Below, piece by piece: positions 44,299 to 53,000 of a DNA stretch of 64,000 bases (positions are counted from its first letter, which is position 1; each line of letters begins with the position of its first letter). Location: the NCBI RefSeq assembly GCF_026725475.1, contig NZ_CP109965.1, forward strand, positions 3,038,001 through 3,102,000, given 5' to 3'. This stretch comes from Catenovulum adriaticum. GTDB lineage: Bacteria; Pseudomonadota; Gammaproteobacteria; Enterobacterales; Alteromonadaceae. The notes beneath the pieces were generated by a model. It saw only the letters and a program-made list of their open reading frames with translations. It did no database searches and was not told where the DNA came from. Position numbers and translations under genes: made by a program.

Positions 44299-44703
44299 TA
44301 AGGGTTAATAATAAAGCTCGGTCGAAACGATCCTTGCCATTGTTGTGTTCAGTTAGCTTGCATGACTCACTCCTGTTATAGAAAAGAAGTGAGTCATGCA
44401 ATTGGTTAATCGGCATTTAGATGGGTTTCACCGGACGCTTACGTTGCTTCCAGTCTTCCTTTGGCTGTAGTGTAGCGGATCATCCAATAAGGTGAGTCCT
44501 GTTTACGGACGCAAAATGCTTATTGAGCCAAAATGAGGAGTCTGCCCACCATTCTACTCACCACTAAACAGGTAGTTGGTAACGGACACCTGCAAACCGA
44601 TTTGGACGGAAAAATAAAAAAGCCCTGTATTTACAATGCTCTCCACAAGGTAATACCGAGCTTTTAAGACATTCTTGGATGGGTAACTTTCTACCCGGAA
44701 ACA
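44299..44703. repeat. Non-coding 405 bp after the HipA-like gene with a 14-bp inverted repeat
   Basis: Arms TTGCATGACTCACT (44358-44371) and AGTGAGTCATGCAA (44388-44401) are perfect complements around a 16-nt loop. No T tract follows. Further on, GGTGAGTCCTGTTTA (around 44500) shares two blocks, in inverted orientation, with ACTCACCACTAAACAGG (around 44556). No coding frame was recognised. The segment looks like scarred mobile-element DNA, but no family could be named. Confidence 0.5.
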
Positions 44704-45573
44704 CTATTCTATATTCTGGATCTGCTCTCTCATCTGCTCAATTAATACTTTTACATCTACCGCTGCATTGGTGACTGTGGTATTGATTGATTTAGAGGCT
44801 AGAGTGTTGGCTTCGCGGTTGAATTCTTGCATCATAAAATCTAAGCGTCGGCCGCAGGCGCCACCTTTTTTAAGAATTTTTTGGCCGGTTTCTTTAATGT
44901 GCGACTCTAACCTGTCTAGCTCCTCGGCTACATCAACACGTTGTGCTAGCATAATAAGCTCTTGCTCAATTCGGGCTTCGTCTACTTGCTCTTTGAAATC
45001 TGCTAGTTTAGTTTCAATGCGCTCGCGCTGCCATTTTAAAACTTCTGGCATTTCACTGCGTACTATATCAACTTGTGCTGAAATCGCGCTTAGTCTTTGC
45101 TCTATCATCGCTTTTAAGTTTTCGCCTTCGCTGGCTCTTGCTGCTAAAAAGTCGACAATGGTTAGATCAAACTCAGCTAATAACTCTGCATGTTGGGCAT
45201 CCATATCTTGCTCTTGAGCCTGCATTACACCCGGCCAGCGCATGATATCAACTGGATTAATTTGTGAGTCTGGCAATTGTTTTTGTATTTGCTGCGCATG
45301 TTGGCATAGCTGCTCAACCAAATTTTGATTTAATGATAAGCTACCAACGGCTTTATCTGTATCTGTTATCCGCAAATTAATTTCTAACTTACCGCGCTGC
45401 ATTGATTTACGAGCTTTTTCTCTAAGCACGGGTTCAAGTGCTCTAAATTGCTCTGGTAAACGGAAATAAGTTTCAAGGTATCTTTGATTAACTGAGCGAA
45501 TTTCCCAAGTGAATGTACCCCATTCTGATTTTTTTTCACGGCGTGCAAATGCCGTCATGCTATGAATTGTCAT
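44704..45573 (-). CDS. yicC: YicC family endoribonuclease
   Basis: A 289-residue protein (E. coli 287) with MTAFARREKKSEWGTFTWEIRSVNQRYLE, RKSMQRGKLEINLRI and a C-terminal GGACGRRLDFMMQEFNREANT. These are hallmarks of YicC/YloC, a stress-linked family shown to cut RNA in vitro. The middle third is a long Glu/Gln-rich helix. It usually neighbours rph or gmk; neither is adjacent here. The islet at 41380-44700 abuts its 3' end, which may mark where the ancestral neighbourhood was broken. Confidence 0.93.
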   Translation of the reverse strand: MTIHSMTAFARREKKSEWGTFTWEIRSVNQRYLETYFRLPEQFRALEPVLREKARKSMQRGKLEINLRITDTDKAVGSLSLNQNLVEQLCQHAQQIQKQLPDSQINPVDIMRWPGVMQAQEQDMDAQHAELLAEFDLTIVDFLAARASEGENLKAMIEQRLSAISAQVDIVRSEMPEVLKWQRERIETKLADFKEQVDEARIEQELIMLAQRVDVAEELDRLESHIKETGQKILKKGGACGRRLDFMMQEFNREANTLASKSINTTVTNAAVDVKVLIEQMREQIQNIE

Positions 45574-45646
45574 GTTAGTCTCTTAAAATTTATTTGATTA
45601 TTTGTCATGCCCATTTAGGGTTTTCTTAGTGACAAACTCTAGCTCA

Positions 45647-47275
45647 TTATTTTCGTTTACTCATTGCCCAACAAATAACTGCGGCTGCTAATAACGCTAA
45701 ACTTAAATGCCAATTATCTTTAAGACAATAAATAAGCACGGCTGAAATCGCGGCAATGTGGCCGATTTGTGGCAATAGTTTGTTTTGCTGCTTTTGTCTT
45801 TGTTCGAGTAGCTTAAGTAACGCTTGTTGCTGCGCTTGTTGAGCTTTTTGATTTTTTAATGCATCGTAAACTAGATCTGGAATTTCAGGTAATTTTTCAC
45901 CCCAAAAAGGCGCGTTTTCTTTAACCGCATTAAAAATAGCTGGTAAACCCACTTGCTGTTTTACCCAGTTTTCTAAAAAAGGTTTAGCGGTTTTCCATAA
46001 ATCTAATTGTGGGTACAATTGTCGGCCTAAGCCTTCAATATAAAGTAAAGTTTTTTGCAGCAGTACCAACTGTGGCTGAACTTCCATTTGAAAACGACGC
46101 GCAGTATTAAATAAATTTAACAGTACATGGCCAAATGATATTTCAGCTAATGGTTTTTCAAATATAGGCTCGCAAACGGTTCTAATCGCAAATTCAAAAT
46201 CTTCCACATTGGTGTCTCTTGGCACCCAGCCGGAATCAACATGTAGCTCTGCGACTTTGCGATAATCACGATTAAAAAAAGCAATAAAATTATCAGCTAA
46301 GTAGCGTTTATCATTTTTATTGAGCGTGCCAACAATACCGCAATCTATACCTATATACATAGGATCATCTGGGTTTTCTGTTGAAACAAAAATGTTCCCT
46401 GGGTGCATGTCGGCATGAAAAAAGCTGTCTCTAAATACTTGGGTAAAAAATATTTCAACGCCCCGCTCTGCCAGCAGTTTCATATTGGTATTTTGAGCTT
46501 CTAAAGCTTCAATATCACCAACTGGAATACCATAAATGCGCTCCATCACCATCACATTATTGCGGCATAAGTCTGAATGAACGGCGGGTACATATAAAGA
46601 TTTTGAGTCTGAGAAATTGCGTTTTAATTGGATGGTATTGGCTGCTTCGCGCATCAAATCAAGTTCATCAAATAAAGTTTTTTGATACTCTTTTACCACT
46701 TCAATAGGGCGTAAACGTTTGCCGTCAGGTAATAATTTAGCCAAAACGCGAGCCATGGTTTTCATTAATTCAACGTCGGCGCGCATGGTTTCGGTAATGC
46801 CGGGGCGAATCACTTTAATAACAATGTCTTTATGGCTAAAGCCTGAATCATCTTTAAGCTGCGCGGCGTGTACTTGTGCAATAGATGCCGAGGCGAGTGG
46901 TTCAACTTCAAAATAACTTAAGTATTCATCTAACGAATCAACTTTCCACGCTTTTTCAATCAGTTGTCTGGCTTGCTCACCATCAAAAGGATTAACTTTA
47001 TCCTGCAATAATCTGAGTTCTTGAGATATTTCTAATGGCAATAAATCGCGGCGTGTCGATAACATTTGGCCAAATTTAACAAAAACCGGACCTAATGATT
47101 GCAAAGCTAAGCGCAGTCTCACTTCAACCGGATCATTAGGATAACGATTGCGTAACCAAAAAATTAAACGTCGGGCCAGTTTAAAATGCCATTTTTGAAA
47201 ACGCTCAGGTATTAATTCATCTAAACCGTAAGTTAATAAAGTTCGTAAAATGATATAAAAACGCCAAATGCTCAC
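45647..47275 (-). CDS. ubiB: Ubiquinone biosynthesis ATPase/kinase-like UbiB
   Basis: A 542-residue atypical kinase-fold protein (E. coli 546). The KxGQ motif is in FVKFGQMLSTRRDLLP, the Ala-rich loop in SASIAQVHAAQL replaces the usual glycine-rich loop, and HADMHPGNIF carries the catalytic Asp. Two C-terminal helices (from about 495 to the end) anchor it in the inner membrane. It supports the soluble Ubi complex, probably by extracting lipid intermediates with its ATPase activity. It starts at GTG 47275, overlapping ubiJ's stop by 4 bp, so the two are coupled. Confidence 0.95.
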   Translation of the reverse strand: MSIWRFYIILRTLLTYGLDELIPERFQKWHFKLARRLIFWLRNRYPNDPVEVRLRLALQSLGPVFVKFGQMLSTRRDLLPLEISQELRLLQDKVNPFDGEQARQLIEKAWKVDSLDEYLSYFEVEPLASASIAQVHAAQLKDDSGFSHKDIVIKVIRPGITETMRADVELMKTMARVLAKLLPDGKRLRPIEVVKEYQKTLFDELDLMREAANTIQLKRNFSDSKSLYVPAVHSDLCRNNVMVMERIYGIPVGDIEALEAQNTNMKLLAERGVEIFFTQVFRDSFFHADMHPGNIFVSTENPDDPMYIGIDCGIVGTLNKNDKRYLADNFIAFFNRDYRKVAELHVDSGWVPRDTNVEDFEFAIRTVCEPIFEKPLAEISFGHVLLNLFNTARRFQMEVQPQLVLLQKTLLYIEGLGRQLYPQLDLWKTAKPFLENWVKQQVGLPAIFNAVKENAPFWGEKLPEIPDLVYDALKNQKAQQAQQQALLKLLEQRQKQQNKLLPQIGHIAAISAVLIYCLKDNWHLSLALLAAAVICWAMSKRK

Positions 47276-47895
47276 GATTCTGCTTCTATTTGTTGGGAAA
47301 GTTGTTGAATTCTAGCGGCTAACCTATCAGTTTGCTGCCTGACCGTTAATACTTGTTTGGAAAAATCCGCAAACTCTATTGGATGAGGCGCAAGGCGCTT
47401 TTCATCCCAAACAATATGGCTGAATGCTCTTTTAGCATCATCCGTTTTTTGTAAAGCTAAGCTTTGTGCTTGCTGAGCGATATCCGTTATTTGATGCGCG
47501 CCAATATCACCAGTTACACTGGCTAAAATATCTTGCCAGTAAACTAGGCTGGCTTTAAGCCAATCAGAAAATTGCTGAGCGAGCTGCACATCACCGTCTA
47601 TATCAACTTCACCAGCTTTAATCAGAGCGGTAATTTGCGCCGGCTGTTGCAACTTTTGCAAACCGATTAACGTGGTTTTAATCGCACAATCAGCATTGCC
47701 TTCTAGAGGCGAATACACATTGAGTAAACCTTGCTGATTAATTTGCATTACCAATACAAGCGATAAATCAGTTAACTCAACAACCACTATTTTGCCAATT
47801 AACTTTTTAGGTGCGCTTTTATAATGACCACTGGTTTTAAGCCAATAATTAGCGCTGTGCTCAATAAATCCACTGATTAAACTGGCTGTTGGCAT
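47272..47895 (-). CDS. ubiJ: Ubiquinone biosynthesis accessory factor UbiJ
   Basis: A 207-residue protein (E. coli 201) with an SCP2 lipid-binding domain (about 10-115) and a C-terminal coiled coil (RQQTDRLAARIQQLSQQIEA). UbiJ holds polyprenyl intermediates in the cytosolic Ubi metabolon. The gene sits exactly between ubiE (1-bp TAATG overlap) and ubiB (4-bp overlap), the conserved gammaproteobacterial order, which makes the call safe despite low sequence conservation. No E. coli-like tatABC genes follow this unit. Confidence 0.92.
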   Translation of the reverse strand: MPTASLISGFIEHSANYWLKTSGHYKSAPKKLIGKIVVVELTDLSLVLVMQINQQGLLNVYSPLEGNADCAIKTTLIGLQKLQQPAQITALIKAGEVDIDGDVQLAQQFSDWLKASLVYWQDILASVTGDIGAHQITDIAQQAQSLALQKTDDAKRAFSHIVWDEKRLAPHPIEFADFSKQVLTVRQQTDRLAARIQQLSQQIEAES

Positions 47896-48650
47896 TAAAA
47901 CTTATATCCTTTGTGCAACGCGACAATGCCGCCCGTTAAGTTTTGATAGCTGACTTCTTCAAAACCAACCCCTTCCATCATGCTTTGCAGGGTATCTTGG
48001 TCTGGATGCATACGGATAGATTCAGCCAAGTATTGGTAGCTGTCAGCATCATTAGTAATAATTTTGCCCATGGTGGGTAATAAATTAAATGAGTACCAGT
48101 CGTATAACTTACTTAAGCCTTCTGTCGTAGGCTTTGAAAACTCTAATACTAATAAGCGCCCACCCGGCTTTAACACTCGATAAATCGACGCCAATGCCTT
48201 GTCTTTATCTGTGACATTACGCAAACCAAATGCAATGGTGACCACATCAAAACTGTTGTCAGCAAACGGTAGCGCTTCGGCATTGGCCTGTACATATTCA
48301 ACATTACCGACTATGCCCAAGTCGCGCAATTTATCACGACCTACTTTAAGCATTGAATCGTTAATATCGGCCAAAACAACTTTGCCTTGCTCGCCGACGA
48401 TACGTGAAAATTTAGCAGTTAAATCCCCTGTGCCACCCGCTAAATCTAAAATTTGATTGCCAGGACGTGCACCTGCACAAGCGATTGTATGACGCTTCCA
48501 AACACGATGAATCCCCATCGACATTAAGTCGTTCATGAGATCATATTTAGCTGCGACAGAATGAAAAACTTCGGCTACTTTACCAACTTTTTCTGCTTTA
48601 TCTACGGTTTGGTAACCAAAATGAGTTGTGTTTTCTGAATTATCCGACAT
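47895..48650 (-). CDS. ubiE: Ubiquinone/menaquinone C-methyltransferase
   Basis: A 251-residue class I methyltransferase, the same length as E. coli UbiE. YDLMNDLMSMGIHRVWKR and the SAM motif LDLAGGTGDLTAKF identify it, with DVVTIAFGLRNVTDKDKAL and VLKPGGRLLVLEFSKP further on. It C-methylates the benzoquinol ring in ubiquinone synthesis and demethylmenaquinol in menaquinone synthesis. It is the first gene of the ubiE-ubiJ-ubiB operon and lies 88 bp from the thioredoxin-like gene on the same strand. Confidence 0.96.
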   Translation of the reverse strand: MSDNSENTTHFGYQTVDKAEKVGKVAEVFHSVAAKYDLMNDLMSMGIHRVWKRHTIACAGARPGNQILDLAGGTGDLTAKFSRIVGEQGKVVLADINDSMLKVGRDKLRDLGIVGNVEYVQANAEALPFADNSFDVVTIAFGLRNVTDKDKALASIYRVLKPGGRLLVLEFSKPTTEGLSKLYDWYSFNLLPTMGKIITNDADSYQYLAESIRMHPDQDTLQSMMEGVGFEEVSYQNLTGGIVALHKGYKF

Positions 48651-48738
48651 GTCCAGTTCGCTCTAATTGCAAATTGCCTTTAGTGTAACTGATTTACGAG
48701 GTAATTTTGAATCTAGTTTTGTTGGCTAGTGAATATTT

Positions 48739-49602
48739 TCACTGTATTTGCTTGCCTGACATATTAAAGATGGCAGCTTGATCACTTAATATAGAACGGC
48801 CCATTAATAATTTAAATTCGGCTGACTTGTTTTTATATTCCGCTTTTTTAACGGCTAAGCAATCCACATCTTCAGCTGAGCAAGGTAATAAGTCTTCATT
48901 TTGCTCAATGAGTTGATTGTCTAAAAATAAATATTCAGGTTGGTATTGATTTATGAGCTGCGAAATAGCTTGCGCTTTTGCACTTGGAATAAACATAACT
49001 AAATTTTTAGCATCGTAAAAATTAGCATGTTTCATTAACTTAAATTTTTCCCAGCGAATATTAACGCCGTTAATCATAGGCCGTTTATTTTGCATGCTGA
49101 GCAAGGTATTTAAAGATACATTTTTCCCTTGGATATAAAACCCAGGTACAGCATTAATTTTATAGTTACTAACTATTTTATCATTGAGCTGGCGCTGAAA
49201 CTGCTTTAATGCTGGCTGAGGCTTTATGCATTCAGGTGACTGACGTTGCTGCACTGCCGATAAAACGATTTGGCTGGCAAACCTTTCACAATTAAATATT
49301 TCGTCCACTCGATTTTGGCTGCTGTTACCTAAAATAGGCGCCCAAAAAACGTACACATTATAACCGGTTAATTGCTTGAGTTTAGGAATTGCTTTTATAC
49401 AGTATGGACAAAATGGGTCTTTAAAAACCAATACATTTGGCCGCTCAGCTCGCCAACCATTTAATAAAAAAGCTGAGTATTCGGCTTCATTTGGAATGAG
49501 TTTGGCTTCACTGGCAGCGCTATAGCTTACATAAAAAAACTGAGCGAATATGAGTAGCCCAGCCATAATAAAGCAATTAGCTTTTTGGCGTTTTAAGTGC
49601 AT
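48739..49602 (-). CDS. Periplasmic thioredoxin-fold protein with CPYC active site
   Basis: A 287-residue protein with a signal peptide (hydrophobic 11-29; an internal Met13 could also start it). The active site is VFKDPFCPYCIKAIPKL (Cys65, Cys68) and the cis-proline loop is AVPGFYI, as in DsbC/DsbG-like and other periplasmic disulfide enzymes. A helical insertion lies between them, and a C-terminal extension of about 100 residues carries two further Cys. It overlaps the coiled-coil gene by 26 bp and ends the giant-protein cluster. A role in forming or reshuffling disulfides in the Cys-rich protein at 62110 is a reasonable inference. DsbC dimerisation-domain similarity was not recognised. Confidence 0.75.
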   Translation of the reverse strand: MHLKRQKANCFIMAGLLIFAQFFYVSYSAASEAKLIPNEAEYSAFLLNGWRAERPNVLVFKDPFCPYCIKAIPKLKQLTGYNVYVFWAPILGNSSQNRVDEIFNCERFASQIVLSAVQQRQSPECIKPQPALKQFQRQLNDKIVSNYKINAVPGFYIQGKNVSLNTLLSMQNKRPMINGVNIRWEKFKLMKHANFYDAKNLVMFIPSAKAQAISQLINQYQPEYLFLDNQLIEQNEDLLPCSAEDVDCLAVKKAEYKNKSAEFKLLMGRSILSDQAAIFNMSGKQIQ

Positions 49603-50098
49603 TATTTTCAGCCATTGCGGTTAAAGCTACCGGTAAAATCAACTGGTTATACTCTTTTAATAGGCTATTTATTTTTTGCTGAATTTCAGCCTTTTGAGAC
49701 GGATTATTTAAACTTTTATCCAGTTCAACAATCAGCTGGTTTATTTGCTGTTGCTTAGCGCTAGCCTGCTCTTCCAGTGCGCTTTTCTCTGATTCGGTCA
49801 ACTCTATTTTGGATGCCTGTTTAGGTGCTAAGCGTTTAAACATGGCCGTTTCAGTGACTGGAACTTGAGTTACGTTTTGATTATTTTGCTCTGGTGCAGC
49901 CGTTATTTTTTTAGCTGAGCCTTGGCTGGGCATGCTTTTGGGCGTTAATTCAACTTTACCTGCTAACATATCCATTTTTTGATTAACCCTTTGGGTATCT
50001 TGCTGGTTTTGATATTGCCAATACAACCAAAACAACAAACTAAAACTAGCGAGTGTTAACAGCACAAATAAGCTTCTTTTTAACATGCTCATAATCAT
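49577..50098 (-). CDS. Membrane-anchored coiled-coil protein, unknown function
   Basis: A 173-residue protein with one N-terminal transmembrane helix (about 7-28), a Pro/Gln/Ser-rich linker (45-95) and a helical C-terminal half rich in Glu, Gln and Lys (105-160). I do not recognise a family. It follows the giant gene directly (TAA then ATG). GGAG in the end of the giant gene is spaced best for the second ATG (50092), so the protein may start at Met3. It overlaps the thioredoxin-like gene by 26 bp. A single helix plus periplasmic coiled coil could make it a scaffold or tether for export of the giant protein, but that is conjecture. Confidence 0.65.
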   Translation of the reverse strand: MIMSMLKRSLFVLLTLASFSLLFWLYWQYQNQQDTQRVNQKMDMLAGKVELTPKSMPSQGSAKKITAAPEQNNQNVTQVPVTETAMFKRLAPKQASKIELTESEKSALEEQASAKQQQINQLIVELDKSLNNPSQKAEIQQKINSLLKEYNQLILPVALTAMAENNALKTPKS

Positions 50099-53000
50099 TT
50101 ACTCCGATGCAGTCGTAAAACGGCGAATACTTAAGTTACGGGTGTTACCAACAAAATCAGGAATATTATGGTAAAGCTCAATTGAGTATTGAGTTTCAGC
50201 ACTCAGGTTTTCATCCGGTGTGAAAGTGATTGTATTGCCAGCCTGAGTGTAACTGCCGGCTACTTGCTCACCACCGGCTTTAATTGGCGGCATACTACGT
50301 AAATCAATCGCTTCATCCAATTCAATTATAATATTAGAGTCTAACGCAACATCTGTCGCATTATGCTCTGGTGTAATAGCACTTAAGCTAGGCGCAATTG
50401 TGTCTGAATCTGCCGAAACTGACGTAGTAAAGCTTAAAACATCCGCAGTGATTTCATTTCCAGCATAATCGCATAAAGTTAAAATACTTAAATCATAACT
50501 TGTATCTGTCGCTAAAGTAGCTTGTGGCGTTAAAATCACGGTTTGTCTGTCGTTTGCCAATGCAACGCTTGCACTCACTTGGTTGCCACCGTTGGATAAC
50601 ACTAGGTTTTGGCTAGGCAAACAAGCATCACTTAAACGTTCATCCATTTTAATCACAACACGCGCATTAACCGGAATATCCGTCTCATTATCGGCAATAC
50701 TCGATATTGCGACTGCTGGTGAATCTGCATCTTGCGCTGTGCCAGTATCAAAATAGTGGAATCGGTTTTGCGCCACTCTATTGCCAGCCAAGTCAGTTAA
50801 ATAAGGCGAGTATCCTACATATAAATAATGTCTGTTTTCAGCGGCTAAAGCTTCATCAGGGGTAAAGGTTAAGCGCAAGCCATCTGCTGAAATGCTCCAA
50901 CTACCGCTCACTCGTGTATTGGTTGTGGTATTTTGCAAATAGAAAGTGGAAGCATCCACTGTTGCGCTATCTACCCGCTCACTCAAACTCACTTCCAATA
51001 ATGGGTTTAATGGCACATTTTGGGCAGCATTTGGAATACTCCAGTTAACATCACTACCTTGAACTAAATCTGGCATATCACCTGTAGTAAAGCTAATAGA
51101 CAAGTCATTTACTTGGCTATTACCACTCATATCTTTTACCCCACTCACATTTAAGCTGTATTCAGTATTTGCTACTAATAAAGATTTAGGCACTAAAGTT
51201 AACAAGGTGCGTGCTCGCGATAATGAAATATGGCTATTGATAACTTCCCCTGCCCGCATTAAACGAATGTCTGCGGTGGCTGTTGGGCTTAGCATTTCAT
51301 TAAATCTAACATTTAACTTAGCATTTGTTGGAATCGCTGTTTGGCCATCAAATACACTGGTGTGCTCAATCACTGGGCCAGTTTCATCATCTGCAAAACC
51401 CGTGGTGAAATAGCGGAAGTGATTACCTAATAAATTACCACTTAAATCACGCATATAATAAGCATAAACATAATACTGGGTTGATTCTTCAAGCAGCTCA
51501 TCTGCTATCAGTGTTAAGCGTTTTCCATCATCAGACAAGGTCCAGCTTGAGGCTATCGTTTCAGCAGTGATACTGTTATAAAAATAAACGCCTGAATCTG
51601 TCACACTAACTGGATCAATGGGTTCACTAAATACCCACTCAATCACAGGAGAAAGTGGCACATTTTGTTGATTATTTGCATAAGCAACATCAACTAGCGT
51701 TGGACGAACAAAATCAGGACCATCCAAAGTTGTAAAGGTGGATGAACTATCTGCCACTAGGTTACCCGCTAAATCAGTGAGCCCAGTCAAAGTTTCTGTT
51801 ATTTCGCTTGAAGCCGGCAAGCTTAATAAATGATTATATTTAATCACTTGGTTATTCTCGCTAAATTGCACTCCCACTTTTTGATTGGTCGCAATGTCGA
51901 ATAATAATGGATTGATTGCTTCATCAAACCGAGCTGAAAATAGCGCATTTATACCCACATCAACCTCTCCACTTGGAGGGCTCATGGCGATGATTTCAGG
52001 CGATCTGTCATCAGCAGCTGAATTTTCATCAGTATAAAAATACGTAGCATAATTGCTTGCTAATTGATCACCATCGGTGTCTAAAATACTGGCTGAGAAC
52101 CATAAATAGTATTGATTATCTGTCACTAAATTTTCAGTTGGCACAACTTGTATAATCGTACCTGTGCTATCTAAGCTAATGGTGGTATCCAATACCGCAC
52201 TAGCATTGGTGGTGTCATATAAAATCACAGTTTCAGACGTTAATGAGCTTTCATCAATAGGTTCGTTAACCGATGCTGTTAAAATAGGTTTTAAAGGTAG
52301 TCCTCTGGTACCGCTGTTAGGGTAATAAGCGGTAATTCGGGGGCGAACACCATCGCCATCGCTACTTTGTGCGGTTAACAAGTAGCCGTTATACGCATGC
52401 AGGGCATTACCAGCCGTATCTGTAACTGAGCTATTAAAATAAAAATCGACTCGAGCGGCTTCAGCAAAACCATCCGCTTTGCTGACTATTAAAGTACGGC
52501 CATCGCCTTTTAAGCTTAAATCAACTTCAACTGCTACCCCATTTTCGGCCACTATTAATCCATTTTCTAAGCTAGATTCGGCAATGGGTTCAGACGCATA
52601 AAAAGTAATTTCATTTAAGCCTATCCAGTCACGAGAACCATTAACTGGCACTTGTGCATTTATCCTAGGGCGGGCAACATCATTATTGCTTGCACCTGTA
52701 GTAAATGAACTCACAAACGGTGTAATTGAGTTACTGGACAAATCAGTTACGCCATCCGTTAATACTAAACTAATTAACGCATTAGCTGGTAAAGCAGCGG
52801 ATAAGGTCATTTGTTGGCCATCGGCCGATTTGAAAATATTGGGATTAATGACAGCTCCATTATGAAATAGGGCTACATTACTGCTTGTTAATGAGCTTGG
52901 GTTCATTGCTTCATCAAAGCTCACCACTATGGTTGAGTTTGGACTCACATCGGTTGAGTCTGCGGCAGGAGAAACCGCTAATACACTGGGTGGATCAATA

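Noticed and set aside
44299..44703. Transposase remnant after the HipA-like gene
   Set aside because: Neither strand gave a stretch resembling a transposase; only inverted repeats could be supported.
44768..45217. Plus-strand open frame of 149 codons opposite yicC
   Set aside because: It is the mirror of a well-conserved gene; its Ser/Cys-rich translation matches nothing.
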